Shown: positions 18,736-27,570 of the stretch, piece by piece
Position numbering within the stretch: the first letter of the stretch is position 1
Layout of the letters: every line of letters starts with the position of its first letter
Assembly (NCBI RefSeq): GCF_007744075.1
Contig: NZ_CP036266.1
Location: forward strand, 124,001-188,000
Direction of reading: 5' to 3'
DNA length: 64,000 bases
From: Gimesia chilikensis
GTDB lineage: Bacteria; Planctomycetota; Planctomycetia; Planctomycetales; Planctomycetaceae
The notes under the pieces: model-generated
Seen by the model: only the letters and a program-made list of their open reading frames with translations
Told to the model about the DNA's origin: nothing
Databases searched by the model: none
Translations under genes and position numbers: made by a program

Positions 18736-19864
18736 ATCAGAACCTTCTACCAAAGTACAGCGCGCCTCCCTGTCTGCCATGGCACTGGTGACGTTCTTTT
18801 TTCTGGTCTCTTGCGCGGGAATGGCTTTTCTCGTTCAGACACTGTTTCAGCTGGGAACCGGCTGGATTCCCTATCTGAAACGAACCCTGCCCACGCTGAC
18901 GGTTTCGGCTTCCGGCGTGTTATGGTTTCTGTTCTGTCTGGCCCTCTTCGTAACCGGACTGCATCTGGCCTGCCGGGGTGTCTATCGTGGGAAACAGGAA
19001 ACCGCGGCCGCAGAGGAGAACCAAGGCTGGCAACTGCGCTGGTCGTTCTCACTGGTGATACTACTGCTGGTTCTGGTAACCAGTGGCATCTGTCTGATCG
19101 GCGTTTCGCATCAACTCTGGTGGATGGCGACCGGAAAAGACAAGCTGGTGTATCAGGGGGGCATGACTGCCGCCCGTCGCTCGACTTCCAAAAATAATCT
19201 CAGGCAGATCGGTCTGGGCCTGCATCTTTACGAGGACGCGCATGACCGTTTACCCGACGGGGGTACTTTCAGCGAAACGGGTCAGCCTCAGCATGGCTGG
19301 GTGGCGCAGTTGTTGCCTTTTATGGATCAAGAAGACCTGTATCAGCAGATCGATTTCGACCAGCCCTGGACGGACGAGGTCAACCGTAAAGCTTACGAAA
19401 CCAGGTTACCTATGCTGATGAGCCCGGGGATGATGTCTGATTTTATTCAACAGGAAGTACCGCGGGCAGACAATGATCGTTATCCACCCGCCCACTACGC
19501 CGCCAACAGCCGCGTGCTGGGTATCAATTCCAGAATGAGTCTGCGCGATATCACCGATGGCACTTCCAATACCATTTTCGCAGGGGAAGTCAGCGAGGGG
19601 ATTCGTGCCTGGGGAAGCTCCCTCAACTATCGCGATCCCGCACGGGGGATCAATCAGCAGCCAGACAGCTTCGGCAGCCATTTCATTGTGGACAGCAAAA
19701 CCGGTGCGCAAATGCTGTTCGGTGATGGATCGGTGCGATTCGTTTCTGATGACATCGACCCCGAAGTACTCAAAAGGCTGAGTACGCCTGCAGGTGCTGA
19801 AGTGACCTGCGAGGACTGGATGGAGGGGAAACCGGTGACAGGCAGGCAGAACAGACATGATTGA
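18725..19864 (+). CDS. DUF1559-like membrane protein, paralogue E
   Basis: 379 residues starting at GTG 18725, which overlaps paralogue D by 11 bases and has AAAGGAGGG just upstream. Three membrane helices match paralogue D, including SGICLIGVSHQLWWMA. The soluble domain begins TSKNNLRQIGLGLHLYED, continues QHGWVAQLLPFMDQ, and ends MLFGDGSVRFVSDDIDPE with LKRLSTPAGAE. A short insertion (FGSHFIVDSKTGA) precedes the DG motif. The C-terminal end overlaps the next gene by eight bases. Confidence 0.88.
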   Translation: MSTESEPSTKVQRASLSAMALVTFFFLVSCAGMAFLVQTLFQLGTGWIPYLKRTLPTLTVSASGVLWFLFCLALFVTGLHLACRGVYRGKQETAAAEENQGWQLRWSFSLVILLLVLVTSGICLIGVSHQLWWMATGKDKLVYQGGMTAARRSTSKNNLRQIGLGLHLYEDAHDRLPDGGTFSETGQPQHGWVAQLLPFMDQEDLYQQIDFDQPWTDEVNRKAYETRLPMLMSPGMMSDFIQQEVPRADNDRYPPAHYAANSRVLGINSRMSLRDITDGTSNTIFAGEVSEGIRAWGSSLNYRDPARGINQQPDSFGSHFIVDSKTGAQMLFGDGSVRFVSDDIDPEVLKRLSTPAGAEVTCEDWMEGKPVTGRQNRHD

Positions 19865-20525
19865 AATCGTCCGCATCCCGCATACGTATCCGCCACGACC
19901 GGAAGAAAAATATCGCTTTGAGGGATATTTCATCTTTATCGTCGTCCTGCTGATCGGCTTGCCGATGCTCTGCATGGTTCCGGTTCTACCTCTGCTCTAT
20001 GTGTGCGAACGCTGGACCGGGCAGGAGAATCTGCTGCTGAATCGGCTGGTACTGCTCGGTGCCGCCGGCCTGGGTCTGGCGGGGGGATTCTGGTATCTGT
20101 TCAAACTCCGTGCCGAGGACCTGCAACGCTGGAAAACCAGGCAGGAAAGTCGCCAGCGGGATGCCGCGGATAGCGTGGCGGAACAGGTGACGATCCGCAA
20201 TATCTACCAGTACTGGTCGGTCACATCCTACGAGCCTGCGGCCGGTTTTTTAATCCATACCCGCGAAGGTGAGTGGTTCTATCTGTTTGATCAACAACTG
20301 GATGATTTTGAAGAAGATGCCTTTCCCCGCAGCGAAGTCACGCTGCTGAGAGCCCCGCATTCCAGAACGATTCTAGAGATCAAGACCGCCGGGGATGAGG
20401 TCGATTTCGTGGATTTCGTAGAAGATGAATTCATTCATGAGCATGGCGGCGATCACGGGTTCGGCTCATTGGAGCCCACGGTCTGTGAGTCGCTAAAGCC
20501 CGACAGAGACCAATCAGAAAGGTGA
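19857..20525 (+). CDS. Membrane protein at the end of the DUF1559-like operon
   Basis: 222 residues from ATG 19857, overlapping paralogue E. Two membrane helices (about 25-48, FIFIVVLLIGLPMLCMVPVLP; and 62-84, LVLLGAAGLGLAGGFWYLF) are followed by a cytoplasm-like charged linker. A C-terminal domain rich in Asp/Glu follows (DDFEEDAFPRSEVTLLRAP, FVDFVEDEFIHEHGGDHG). It is unrelated to DUF1559 by eye, and I do not recognise it. Homologues of this tail are worth testing as a PH-like or signalling domain. Overlap with the paralogues implies joint expression. Confidence 0.75.
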   Translation: MIEIVRIPHTYPPRPEEKYRFEGYFIFIVVLLIGLPMLCMVPVLPLLYVCERWTGQENLLLNRLVLLGAAGLGLAGGFWYLFKLRAEDLQRWKTRQESRQRDAADSVAEQVTIRNIYQYWSVTSYEPAAGFLIHTREGEWFYLFDQQLDDFEEDAFPRSEVTLLRAPHSRTILEIKTAGDEVDFVDFVEDEFIHEHGGDHGFGSLEPTVCESLKPDRDQSER

Positions 20526-20534
20526 TACAAGACT

Positions 20535-20627
20535 GTGGTAGATCGTCTGCTGGCCATTGGTGATATTCACGGTTGTCTGACCGCGCTGGAACTGCTGCTA
20601 GACATGAACACACTCGTGGAAGATTAA
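20535..20627 (+). pseudogene. Truncated PPP-family Ser/Thr phosphatase, first 30 codons
   Basis: Nine bases after the preceding stop a GTG-started frame reads VVDRLLAIGDIHGCLTALEL and ends nine codons later at TAA. GDIHG is the first metal-binding motif (Asp and His ligands) of PPP/ApaH-type metallophosphoesterases, and the surrounding residues match the start of the planctomycete and cyanobacterial Ser/Thr phosphatases. Full-length members run to over 200 residues, with GDYVDRG next. None of that follows here; instead the convergent methyltransferase gene begins its stop codon. The gene is therefore broken, probably by a deletion. It could still be translated as a 30-residue peptide. Confidence 0.75.
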
Positions 20628-21340
20628 ACCGTTTCCCGCAGCTGGTAGAACGAGTTGACTGCCGGCTGACCGGTAAAATTGGGCCCCGCCTGATCCGAAG
20701 CACCGGCGTAACGACAGGGAAAGCGGATGTCTTGCTGTCCCGTGCAGGTCACCAGGTGTGTCCGCGAATGGTATTGAAAGAATCGTCGCCTCAGAAATTC
20801 CCGTTTGTCTGCAGTCGTCCATGTCCCTGCCACGGTTTGCAGATTCTCCAGATCCAGATGAGCCAGGAATTGGCCTTCGGAAGCAAGCCAGCCCGCGGCG
20901 CGGGCCAGTAGCGAAAGTTTATCGCCCACATAATGCAGACCATGCACGCAGGTAATCAGATCGAACCGTTCAACCGTATTCCAGTCATGCAGGGAGGCGG
21001 TCTGCAGACGAAGTGCATCACCAGCTTCGGGGGCAGGCAGAAACAGATTTACCAGATCGACGCCTCGAATCTGAACCTGTTCGCCCAGTCCCGCTTGTTG
21101 GAATTGTTCGTAAGCCTGAATCAAGGCCCGTCCCGATCCACAGCAGAGATCCAGCCAGCGTACGGTCTGTCCTGCCTGGATTTTTTCGGTCAGAAATTCG
21201 AGGGGATTGAGTTTCAGGTCGGCGGTGTAGCTGTTAGTCCCCGTGATTTCGCGTTCGCGATTCATGCGGCAGTTCGCAGCCACATCCGACCATTCAAGTT
21301 CTTCATTTGTCAGCAGGCTGCTTTTTTTCTCAGCGGTCAT
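20624..21340 (-). CDS. Class I SAM-dependent methyltransferase
   Basis: 238 residues. Motif I is VRWLDLCCGSGRALIQAYE at about residues 61-79. An acidic post-I residue follows in IRGVDLVNLFLP, and motif IV is FDLITCVHGLHYVGD. These give a Rossmann SAM-binding domain. The substrate is not identifiable. The start codon overlaps the stop of the upstream TPR gene by four bases (ATGA), implying coupled translation. The 3' end overlaps the phosphatase remnant on the other strand by four bases. Confidence 0.85.
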   Translation of the reverse strand: MTAEKKSSLLTNEELEWSDVAANCRMNREREITGTNSYTADLKLNPLEFLTEKIQAGQTVRWLDLCCGSGRALIQAYEQFQQAGLGEQVQIRGVDLVNLFLPAPEAGDALRLQTASLHDWNTVERFDLITCVHGLHYVGDKLSLLARAAGWLASEGQFLAHLDLENLQTVAGTWTTADKREFLRRRFFQYHSRTHLVTCTGQQDIRFPCRYAGASDQAGPNFTGQPAVNSFYQLRETV

Positions 21341-23964
21341 TTCTTAATCTGTGCTTCGAGTTCACGATACTCTTTTTTCAGATCGACATTACCAAGTTCG
21401 GGATAAAGCAGGCGGGTCACGCCGATCAGTTTTTTTGCGGCGTCCGTGTCGCCCGATTCATACAGGGAGCGAATTACATGCAGGCGTGCGTCGAGCCAGG
21501 GCACGGTGCCCGCTTTCTCGGCTGCTTCCAGATCGCGCCATTTGGGAATCGCCTGTCGCAGACATTCCTTGGTGCCACACCGTTCGAGCAGCAGTGCGAC
21601 CTGCCTGATCAGCGCGGTGTCGCGGGGCGACTGTTTCAACAGGCTCTGGTAATACTCCAGGGCGCGGATCGGTCGATCGACGGCGAGATAGGCTTCCGCC
21701 AGGCAGAGGTCGAGCTGTCGTGCCTGTTGTGGCGTGAGTTCATCGCGACGAATGGCCAGCTTTTCGGCCGACTGCAGTTGCAGCATGCCCAGTTCCCTGC
21801 GGACCGACGGGCTGAGATCCAGGTCAATCTGCGAAACCCCATTCAATACGGAGAGCAGCTCGCTCGTTCCTGCATTCTCCAGGCTGGCTACCAGCGAACG
21901 TGCTTCAGACGGTTTTCCCTGACCGGCCAGCGCGATGATCTGCAGCCGGAGTGCCTGGCTGGAAATCCGATTCCAGCCCTGGATGGCCCGGGTCGTCTGG
22001 GCTACGCTCTCGGGCGATTGTTCGCTGTTCCGCTTCAGTTCTTCCGGCTTGGTCTCCGCAGTGTGGATGAGCAGATCCAGCAGACGATGCGCTTTGTCGT
22101 ATTCGGGAGGCGAGTCGTTGAGATAGATCCGCGTCAACCGAAGTGCGATTTCGGACTGCGACAGCAGAATGGCGTCATCGCTTTCCTGGGGATAGCGTGC
22201 CAGGTATTTTTCCAGCACGTCCATCGCCTCCTGTCGCCAGGCACGCGTCGGTTTATCGAGGGCGGCGAGTCTGAGCAGAATCTGTTCGTAACAGCGGGCG
22301 ACACCCAGGTGCGCATCGGCTGCTTTGGGATGATTCTCTGGAATTTCTGAATAGAGGACGAGCGCCTTGGAGTACTGCAGGCGGGACTCCTCCAGCCGGG
22401 CCAGCATCCAGCCGGCTTCGTAATAGGCCTTGTCCATCGAAAACATCTTGCGGACATTTTCCAGCGCGTCGGTATAAGCCAGGCGACGCGACTTGGTGCG
22501 GTTCTGCGAATAGAGCTGACCCAGGCACCAGGCGGAAAGCAGACTCGCATCGGAGGCTTTCGCCACCCCGCTGAAACGCTGTGCCAGCGACTGGAACTGC
22601 TCTGCTGCTTTCGCATACTCTTTTTGATTGAGCTGTAGCGAGGCACTGGTGAAACCCAGCTCGAAGGCCAGATCAGTCTTGCCTTCTTCAGCCGCCTGCT
22701 TGGCTGTTTTCTCGTAAGCGGTAATCGCTTCGGGAATTTTACCTTCCGCATAGAGCAGCTGGGCACGTTGCAGACTGTCTGACAATCGGCTGCCATATTC
22801 CTGGATCTGCTCCTGGCGACTGACCAGCAGCTTCGCCCGTTGTGACCAGTAACCCGGGTGGGCTTCGGCGAGTTGTGTGGACCTTTGTTGAATCTGTCGC
22901 CAGAGCTCGTCGGCGAGTTCCTGCTGTTGCTGATCGGCGGCGATGTGGTGCAGCTTCAGCAGGGCATCGATTTCCAGGAAGCCGAGCTCACTGGAGAAGT
23001 GTCCCTGCTTCTGTCGGTGCTGAATGATCTGGGTGGCTGCCTGCTGGGGCTTATTCTGGGCGAGCAGAATCCGCATCGATTCGAGAAACACAGACTCATC
23101 CAGATAAGGCGGGTGCTGGTCCTTGACCAGTCCCTGAATCGCACGCTCGGCGGCGTCAGCATCGCCTTCCAGTCGTTCGCATTCGATGAGCGCGAGTCTG
23201 CTATCCCAGGTGATCTTGAGAGTCGTCGCGCGGCGGGACAGCGGTTCCAGCCAGGTCCGTGCCGCTGAGAGACTCATTTTCCGTTTGGGACTGTCGGGGT
23301 GATACAGGCTGGCCAGCAGCATGTCGGCCCGTGCGATCAGCAGCTGATACTCAAGCAGGCTGTCCCGCACCGTGGCGACGGGGAGTACTGTAAAATCCTG
23401 TTTGGCGCCCGCTTTGTTGAGCAGTTTCTGAATCTGCTGTTCGGAGAGTGTCAGCTGACCGACGGCTCGATCCAGCGCGTCGATGGCGCTATCGCGAAGC
23501 GATTCATTCTGTGGTATCGCCTGTGATTGCCAGTAGAGCAGTGATGCCTGCAGAAAGGTAATCCGCGCGCGCTCGGCCCGAAACACAGGCAGGTCCGACC
23601 AGCGGGGATAATCGCGTTCGATCTGCGCAATGGTCTCCTCGGCCCGTTTCCAGAGTTCGGGTTGTTCGGCGGGAGTGGCAGCACTGGCGTGGGCAGCCAG
23701 CGTGCGAATGAGCTCGAGGGAATAACGGGCCCGCTCCGGATCAGAGAGACGCTGGCGGGACAACTCGTTCAGACAGAAGCCTTCTGCGATGCCAAACAGG
23801 TGGCGGGATCTGAGTCCTTCAAAATAGGTACGCGTCGGATCCTCAGCCTGGCAGAGACCATTGAGCGTACAGAGCAGCACGATCCCGTAGAGCCATCTGC
23901 AGAGCGCACCGGTTCTGCGCGGTGTATAGGCAGAGCGGGTGGCATGTGGTGATCGCTGCGGCAT
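21337..23964 (-). CDS. Large exported TPR-repeat protein
   Basis: 875 residues. A basic start is followed by a signal or anchor helix (WLYGIVLLCTLNGLCQAEDP, about 25-44). The remainder is a helical solenoid of TPR-like repeats throughout, for example KEYAKAAEQFQSLAQRF, EGKIPEAITAYEKTAKQA and PIRALEYYQSLLKQSPRD. It probably scaffolds a complex in the periplasm or at a membrane. Coupling to the methyltransferase gene suggests a shared process that the sequence does not reveal. Confidence 0.85.
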   Translation of the reverse strand: MPQRSPHATRSAYTPRRTGALCRWLYGIVLLCTLNGLCQAEDPTRTYFEGLRSRHLFGIAEGFCLNELSRQRLSDPERARYSLELIRTLAAHASAATPAEQPELWKRAEETIAQIERDYPRWSDLPVFRAERARITFLQASLLYWQSQAIPQNESLRDSAIDALDRAVGQLTLSEQQIQKLLNKAGAKQDFTVLPVATVRDSLLEYQLLIARADMLLASLYHPDSPKRKMSLSAARTWLEPLSRRATTLKITWDSRLALIECERLEGDADAAERAIQGLVKDQHPPYLDESVFLESMRILLAQNKPQQAATQIIQHRQKQGHFSSELGFLEIDALLKLHHIAADQQQQELADELWRQIQQRSTQLAEAHPGYWSQRAKLLVSRQEQIQEYGSRLSDSLQRAQLLYAEGKIPEAITAYEKTAKQAAEEGKTDLAFELGFTSASLQLNQKEYAKAAEQFQSLAQRFSGVAKASDASLLSAWCLGQLYSQNRTKSRRLAYTDALENVRKMFSMDKAYYEAGWMLARLEESRLQYSKALVLYSEIPENHPKAADAHLGVARCYEQILLRLAALDKPTRAWRQEAMDVLEKYLARYPQESDDAILLSQSEIALRLTRIYLNDSPPEYDKAHRLLDLLIHTAETKPEELKRNSEQSPESVAQTTRAIQGWNRISSQALRLQIIALAGQGKPSEARSLVASLENAGTSELLSVLNGVSQIDLDLSPSVRRELGMLQLQSAEKLAIRRDELTPQQARQLDLCLAEAYLAVDRPIRALEYYQSLLKQSPRDTALIRQVALLLERCGTKECLRQAIPKWRDLEAAEKAGTVPWLDARLHVIRSLYESGDTDAAKKLIGVTRLLYPELGNVDLKKEYRELEAQIKK

Positions 23965-24101
23965 GAACTCAATCGAATTAGAACAGGGAAATCAGACGTG
24001 AGGACCGGCGATGGTGTTCCTTCTACAGGTCATCATATACGGAATGCTCCAGTTCTCCCAGAGCTGATTTTCTGCAGCAGACCTCCTTTAACAGTGGCTG
24101 C

Positions 24102-27065
24102 TTAATCGATTTTCGGGACTTTGGTATTCCGCGGCAGTTCCGGCAGAGTAATCAGGTCGGCACCGGCATTGGTCCGGTCCACGGCGGTGATCGTCGGGCT
24201 GCCATCAGTGGGTTGCGTGAACTGAAGTTGTGCGGTCTGCAGCTCGGCACAAGGTGACTTGATCAGTTTCTCACGATCGGCGAGCCAGGGGATGCGCATC
24301 TGCAGATTGTTGACATCGGAAGAGAGCCCCCAGATGTCTTTCCAGTCCAGCGCGTCGAGTGACAGTGCGCCGGTGGTTCCCTGCTGAGACTGAATCGTCC
24401 AGTAGGTTTCGAAGCGGTCAAAGTAATTGTTCGAACCACGCCAGGTCAGCAGCTTCTGACGGAAATCGTTCTCGTTGGTGTTCCCCTTCATCAGCACGAA
24501 TGGTGCATCACTGCGTGAGAAGAAGATATTATTGCGGGAAGAAACATGCAGCGGAATCAGTTCGCGGGGAATCGAGCCGCTGTCCATCACCGCCAGACCG
24601 CGGCCCAGCAGGAACGTGGAGTGGTTCAGCACCAGTTCCAGGTGATCCCCTTCCATCGGTTTGTTACTGCAGCCGACCAGGTCGATCAGTGACTGACCAA
24701 TCATCAGGGCCGAGTTCGTAATTTCCAGGCGGGTAGGGGCTGTCTCGCGCACCGAGAACGCCTGCCCGTCGCAACGGAGTACGGAGTTGATGATTTCGAT
24801 GAACGTCGATTCTTTCACCGGGCGTTTGCCCATCATGGAATCATCGTCGAGGCCCTGGTTGATGGGCTCGTTCATTTCGAAGATGGCGACCTGCTGATTC
24901 GTATTGTTGGCACAGGTAACCGTCACCTGATGCAGGCGAATATCGTGTGCATTCTTGAGCGAGAAGATGGCCCAGGAATCGGTATTCAGATCTTTCACGT
25001 CGACCACGATACTCACATCAAACAGTTCCAGAGAACCGTTGGCGATGTGAATCATGTGTGTCTGATATCCTTCGGCAGGTTCTTCCACAGATTCAAACTG
25101 GAGAACCGGCTTGCGGTCTTTCGCGGCCCGGATGCGGACCCGTTTGTTGTTGATGTGAATCGGGGCTTCTTTGCGGACGCCTGTGAATCCCAGTTCGATG
25201 ATGCTGCCATCTTCGGCAGCGGCACAGGCGGCGTCGAGTGTTTTGAAATCCTGGCCGGCGGTTCCATCCGGATTGATGATCGTGATCGCTGGAATCTCGA
25301 TTTTCCGAAATTCGTTCGCGTCTTTCCGGGGGAACGGATCCGGTTCCGTCTCGGGTTTCACCTCGGGGGTGGGCGCCAGCGGAACCATGGTCTTCCTGGG
25401 TTCCGGAGTGTTGGACATGGCCAGTTGATTCTCGGGCTTGTTCTCTCGCAGGACCTTGTTCGTCACGGGTTTTTCGGTTTCGATCAGATCCTTGATGGAA
25501 CCGGGGGCAGAGAGCAGGGGCATGTCGAAGATGCCGCCTAGTTCCTTACCGCCGGGTTCATCGAGATTCATCTGAGCCAGCGGAGTTTCGCTGCTGTTGT
25601 CAGCCGCACTGCTGTTTTTGTTGTTCGAACTGGTGCCGGTCGGCTGTTTCTCTTTGCCGGCGTCGGTTGATGTCGTCGAAGCGACCACAGGGTTCTCTGT
25701 CAGTGAGCCCACCATCGTCGTGTCGGGTTCGGGCAGAGGTTGACTGGCTTCGGGACTGATCACGTCTGATGCGTTGTCTGTCGTCGTGCCTTTGGTGCCT
25801 GCCTGGGGAGCCGGGTTTTGTGTCACTGTCACGGAACTGGGGTCGAGTGATGGATAACGGTCGAGCAGGATCACCACGATCAACAGCACAGCCGCAGTCG
25901 CGATCCAGCCGACATGCTTTTCCAGGAAGCTGAGTCGCGAATTCGTGGGGGATGTCCAGACCAGACCTTCGGGGTTCACGCCGCGGAGATCCAACTGGCC
26001 GGCAACCTGCATCAGGTGATACATCAACTCTTCGGGAGTCTGGAACCGTTCGTCCGGATCACTGGCCATCATCTTCTGTACGATAAGTGAGAGTTCGCGT
26101 GGAATCTGCTTGTTGATGGTCGCCGGGTCGGGAACGTTCTTGCCCGAGTGATCGAGCAGCTTCTGTAACACGGTCCCTTCGCCGTAGGGAGGTTCCCCGG
26201 TCAGCATGTGATACAGAGTGCAGCCCAGCGAATAAATATCGCTCCGCACATCCACGTTCCGGGGATCCTTGGCCTGTTCGGGTGAGATGTAGTCGAAGGT
26301 TCCCAGCGTGGTGCCGGCGGTGGTGAGGTCCGCGGAAGCGTTGTCGCTGTCCTTACGGGCCAGACCGAGGTCCACCAGTTTGGCGCGGCCGCCGGGCGTA
26401 ATGATAATGTTGGATGGTTTAATATCGCGGTGAACCACGCCGGCCTTGTTGATGTGCTTCAGCGCTGAAGCGATCTGCAGGGCGTAGTTGACCGCTTCCG
26501 CAGCCGGCAGGATTCCGCGTGACTGAATGATCTCGCGGACGTTGGTTCCCTTCACGTATTCGAAGGCGATGAAGTTCAGACCCTGATCTTCGCCGATGTA
26601 AAACACGCGCGAAATATTTTCGTGGTCCAGTCGGGCCGCTGCTTTGGCTTCGTTCTGAAAACGTTTAACCGAACCTGCATCCCGGGACTGACCAGGGCTG
26701 AGCACCTTGAGTGCCACCACGCGATCCAGGCGGGTATCGATCGCCCGGAATACAGCGCCCATGCCTCCCCGGCCGATGCGCTCACGAATGACAAAATGTT
26801 CCAGTTCCATGCCGGACGGACTGGTTGTCTCGACTTCCACTTCGGGATCATCCGTGGTGGGAGGAAACAGGCGGTTCCAGATGGAAGAGCGGGCCATGTT
26901 AGGCTGTGAACCTGATTGCGGACGGTTCGCATCGGGAGCCGGGATCGGCTCCAGCGGACTGATGATGGTCTCCGGACCGTCACCCTGAGGAACCGGTCGC
27001 GCGAAGAACTCGGGCAGCGATTCCTGGCTTGTCATGGATCGTTCTGATTGAGAGTCGGAACTCAT
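24102..27065 (-). CDS. Transmembrane Ser/Thr protein kinase with C-terminal beta-helix
   Basis: 987 residues. The cytoplasmic kinase domain spans about 90-355. It has the glycine loop GRGGMGAVFR (98-107), catalytic Lys120 in VVALKVL, HRDIKPSN at 212-219 and the metal-binding DLG at 232-234 in place of DFG. The activation segment reads GTFDYISPEQ. A membrane helix follows at about 387-402 (GWIATAAVLLIVVILLDRYP), then a Ser/Thr/Pro linker. The exported region of about 400 residues resembles a right-handed beta-helix (INPDGTAGQDFKTLDAACAA, FIEIINSVLRCDGQAFSV, LEITNSALMIGQS). The architecture suggests a sensor that binds a sugar polymer outside and phosphorylates inside. DLG is common in planctomycete kinases and does not itself mean inactivity. 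Confidence 0.93.
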   Translation of the reverse strand: MSSDSQSERSMTSQESLPEFFARPVPQGDGPETIISPLEPIPAPDANRPQSGSQPNMARSSIWNRLFPPTTDDPEVEVETTSPSGMELEHFVIRERIGRGGMGAVFRAIDTRLDRVVALKVLSPGQSRDAGSVKRFQNEAKAAARLDHENISRVFYIGEDQGLNFIAFEYVKGTNVREIIQSRGILPAAEAVNYALQIASALKHINKAGVVHRDIKPSNIIITPGGRAKLVDLGLARKDSDNASADLTTAGTTLGTFDYISPEQAKDPRNVDVRSDIYSLGCTLYHMLTGEPPYGEGTVLQKLLDHSGKNVPDPATINKQIPRELSLIVQKMMASDPDERFQTPEELMYHLMQVAGQLDLRGVNPEGLVWTSPTNSRLSFLEKHVGWIATAAVLLIVVILLDRYPSLDPSSVTVTQNPAPQAGTKGTTTDNASDVISPEASQPLPEPDTTMVGSLTENPVVASTTSTDAGKEKQPTGTSSNNKNSSAADNSSETPLAQMNLDEPGGKELGGIFDMPLLSAPGSIKDLIETEKPVTNKVLRENKPENQLAMSNTPEPRKTMVPLAPTPEVKPETEPDPFPRKDANEFRKIEIPAITIINPDGTAGQDFKTLDAACAAAEDGSIIELGFTGVRKEAPIHINNKRVRIRAAKDRKPVLQFESVEEPAEGYQTHMIHIANGSLELFDVSIVVDVKDLNTDSWAIFSLKNAHDIRLHQVTVTCANNTNQQVAIFEMNEPINQGLDDDSMMGKRPVKESTFIEIINSVLRCDGQAFSVRETAPTRLEITNSALMIGQSLIDLVGCSNKPMEGDHLELVLNHSTFLLGRGLAVMDSGSIPRELIPLHVSSRNNIFFSRSDAPFVLMKGNTNENDFRQKLLTWRGSNNYFDRFETYWTIQSQQGTTGALSLDALDWKDIWGLSSDVNNLQMRIPWLADREKLIKSPCAELQTAQLQFTQPTDGSPTITAVDRTNAGADLITLPELPRNTKVPKID

Positions 27066-27570
27066 GATCTAAGGTTCACTTAAAAATAGCTTAAATTCAA
27101 CGTTTGAGATGATATCGAAGGCTTTGCCGACCAGGCAACTGCGTTATCCAAATTCACAATGATTGTTGGAAAAGAATGCCCGCTCAGAGCGCCTCTAACG
27201 GCACCTGCTCAATCACAAATTGCGTCTGTTAATGCAAAATAAACTTAACCTGTTTCAAGATATGTGGTTAAGCGCTTTAAGTCGTGTTCGGACTCGATTC
27301 AGCTCGTATCAGACTCAGACTGGTATTAGTTAGGAAATGAATAAAAAATAAGAGCTGCATCTATTTTACGTGTTTGAGGCTCGATTCGTTCTGAGAAAAA
27401 TCGGATTTCGGCGATTTTTCAACCAAATTCTCAGGAGGCGGTCTCAGTTCCCGCAGCAGACGAGGAGCAGCACGACTTGCAGAGTTGAGACGTTCTCCCG
27501 CAGAACAATGCGAAGACTCTCAAAGCAGACGCCGATAACGGCGAAGTTGGCTGGCCCGTCTGATATGCGA
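27066..27570. other. 505-base gap between the FliN-like and kinase genes
   Basis: No gene is supported. The kinase-proximal part is AT-rich and probably holds the kinase promoter. A terminator-like hairpin lies at 27395-27420. Nothing else is recognisable. Confidence 0.6.
27395..27420. terminator. Bidirectional rho-independent terminator candidate
   Basis: Perfect 9-bp arms GAAAAATCG and CGATTTTTC flank an eight-base loop, so both strands have a T-run at the 3' side of the stem. It lies about 150 bases after the FliN-like stop on the minus strand. An overlapping outer pairing, CTGAGAA with TTCTCAG, is also possible. Confidence 0.5.

Noticed and set aside
21307..22350. A 347-codon plus-strand frame opposite the large TPR gene
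   Set aside because: Antisense shadow; the coupled MTase/TPR frames are better supported.
24102..27065. Reading the DLG motif as evidence of a pseudokinase
   Set aside because: DLG replaces DFG in many active bacterial kinases, and all other catalytic residues are present.
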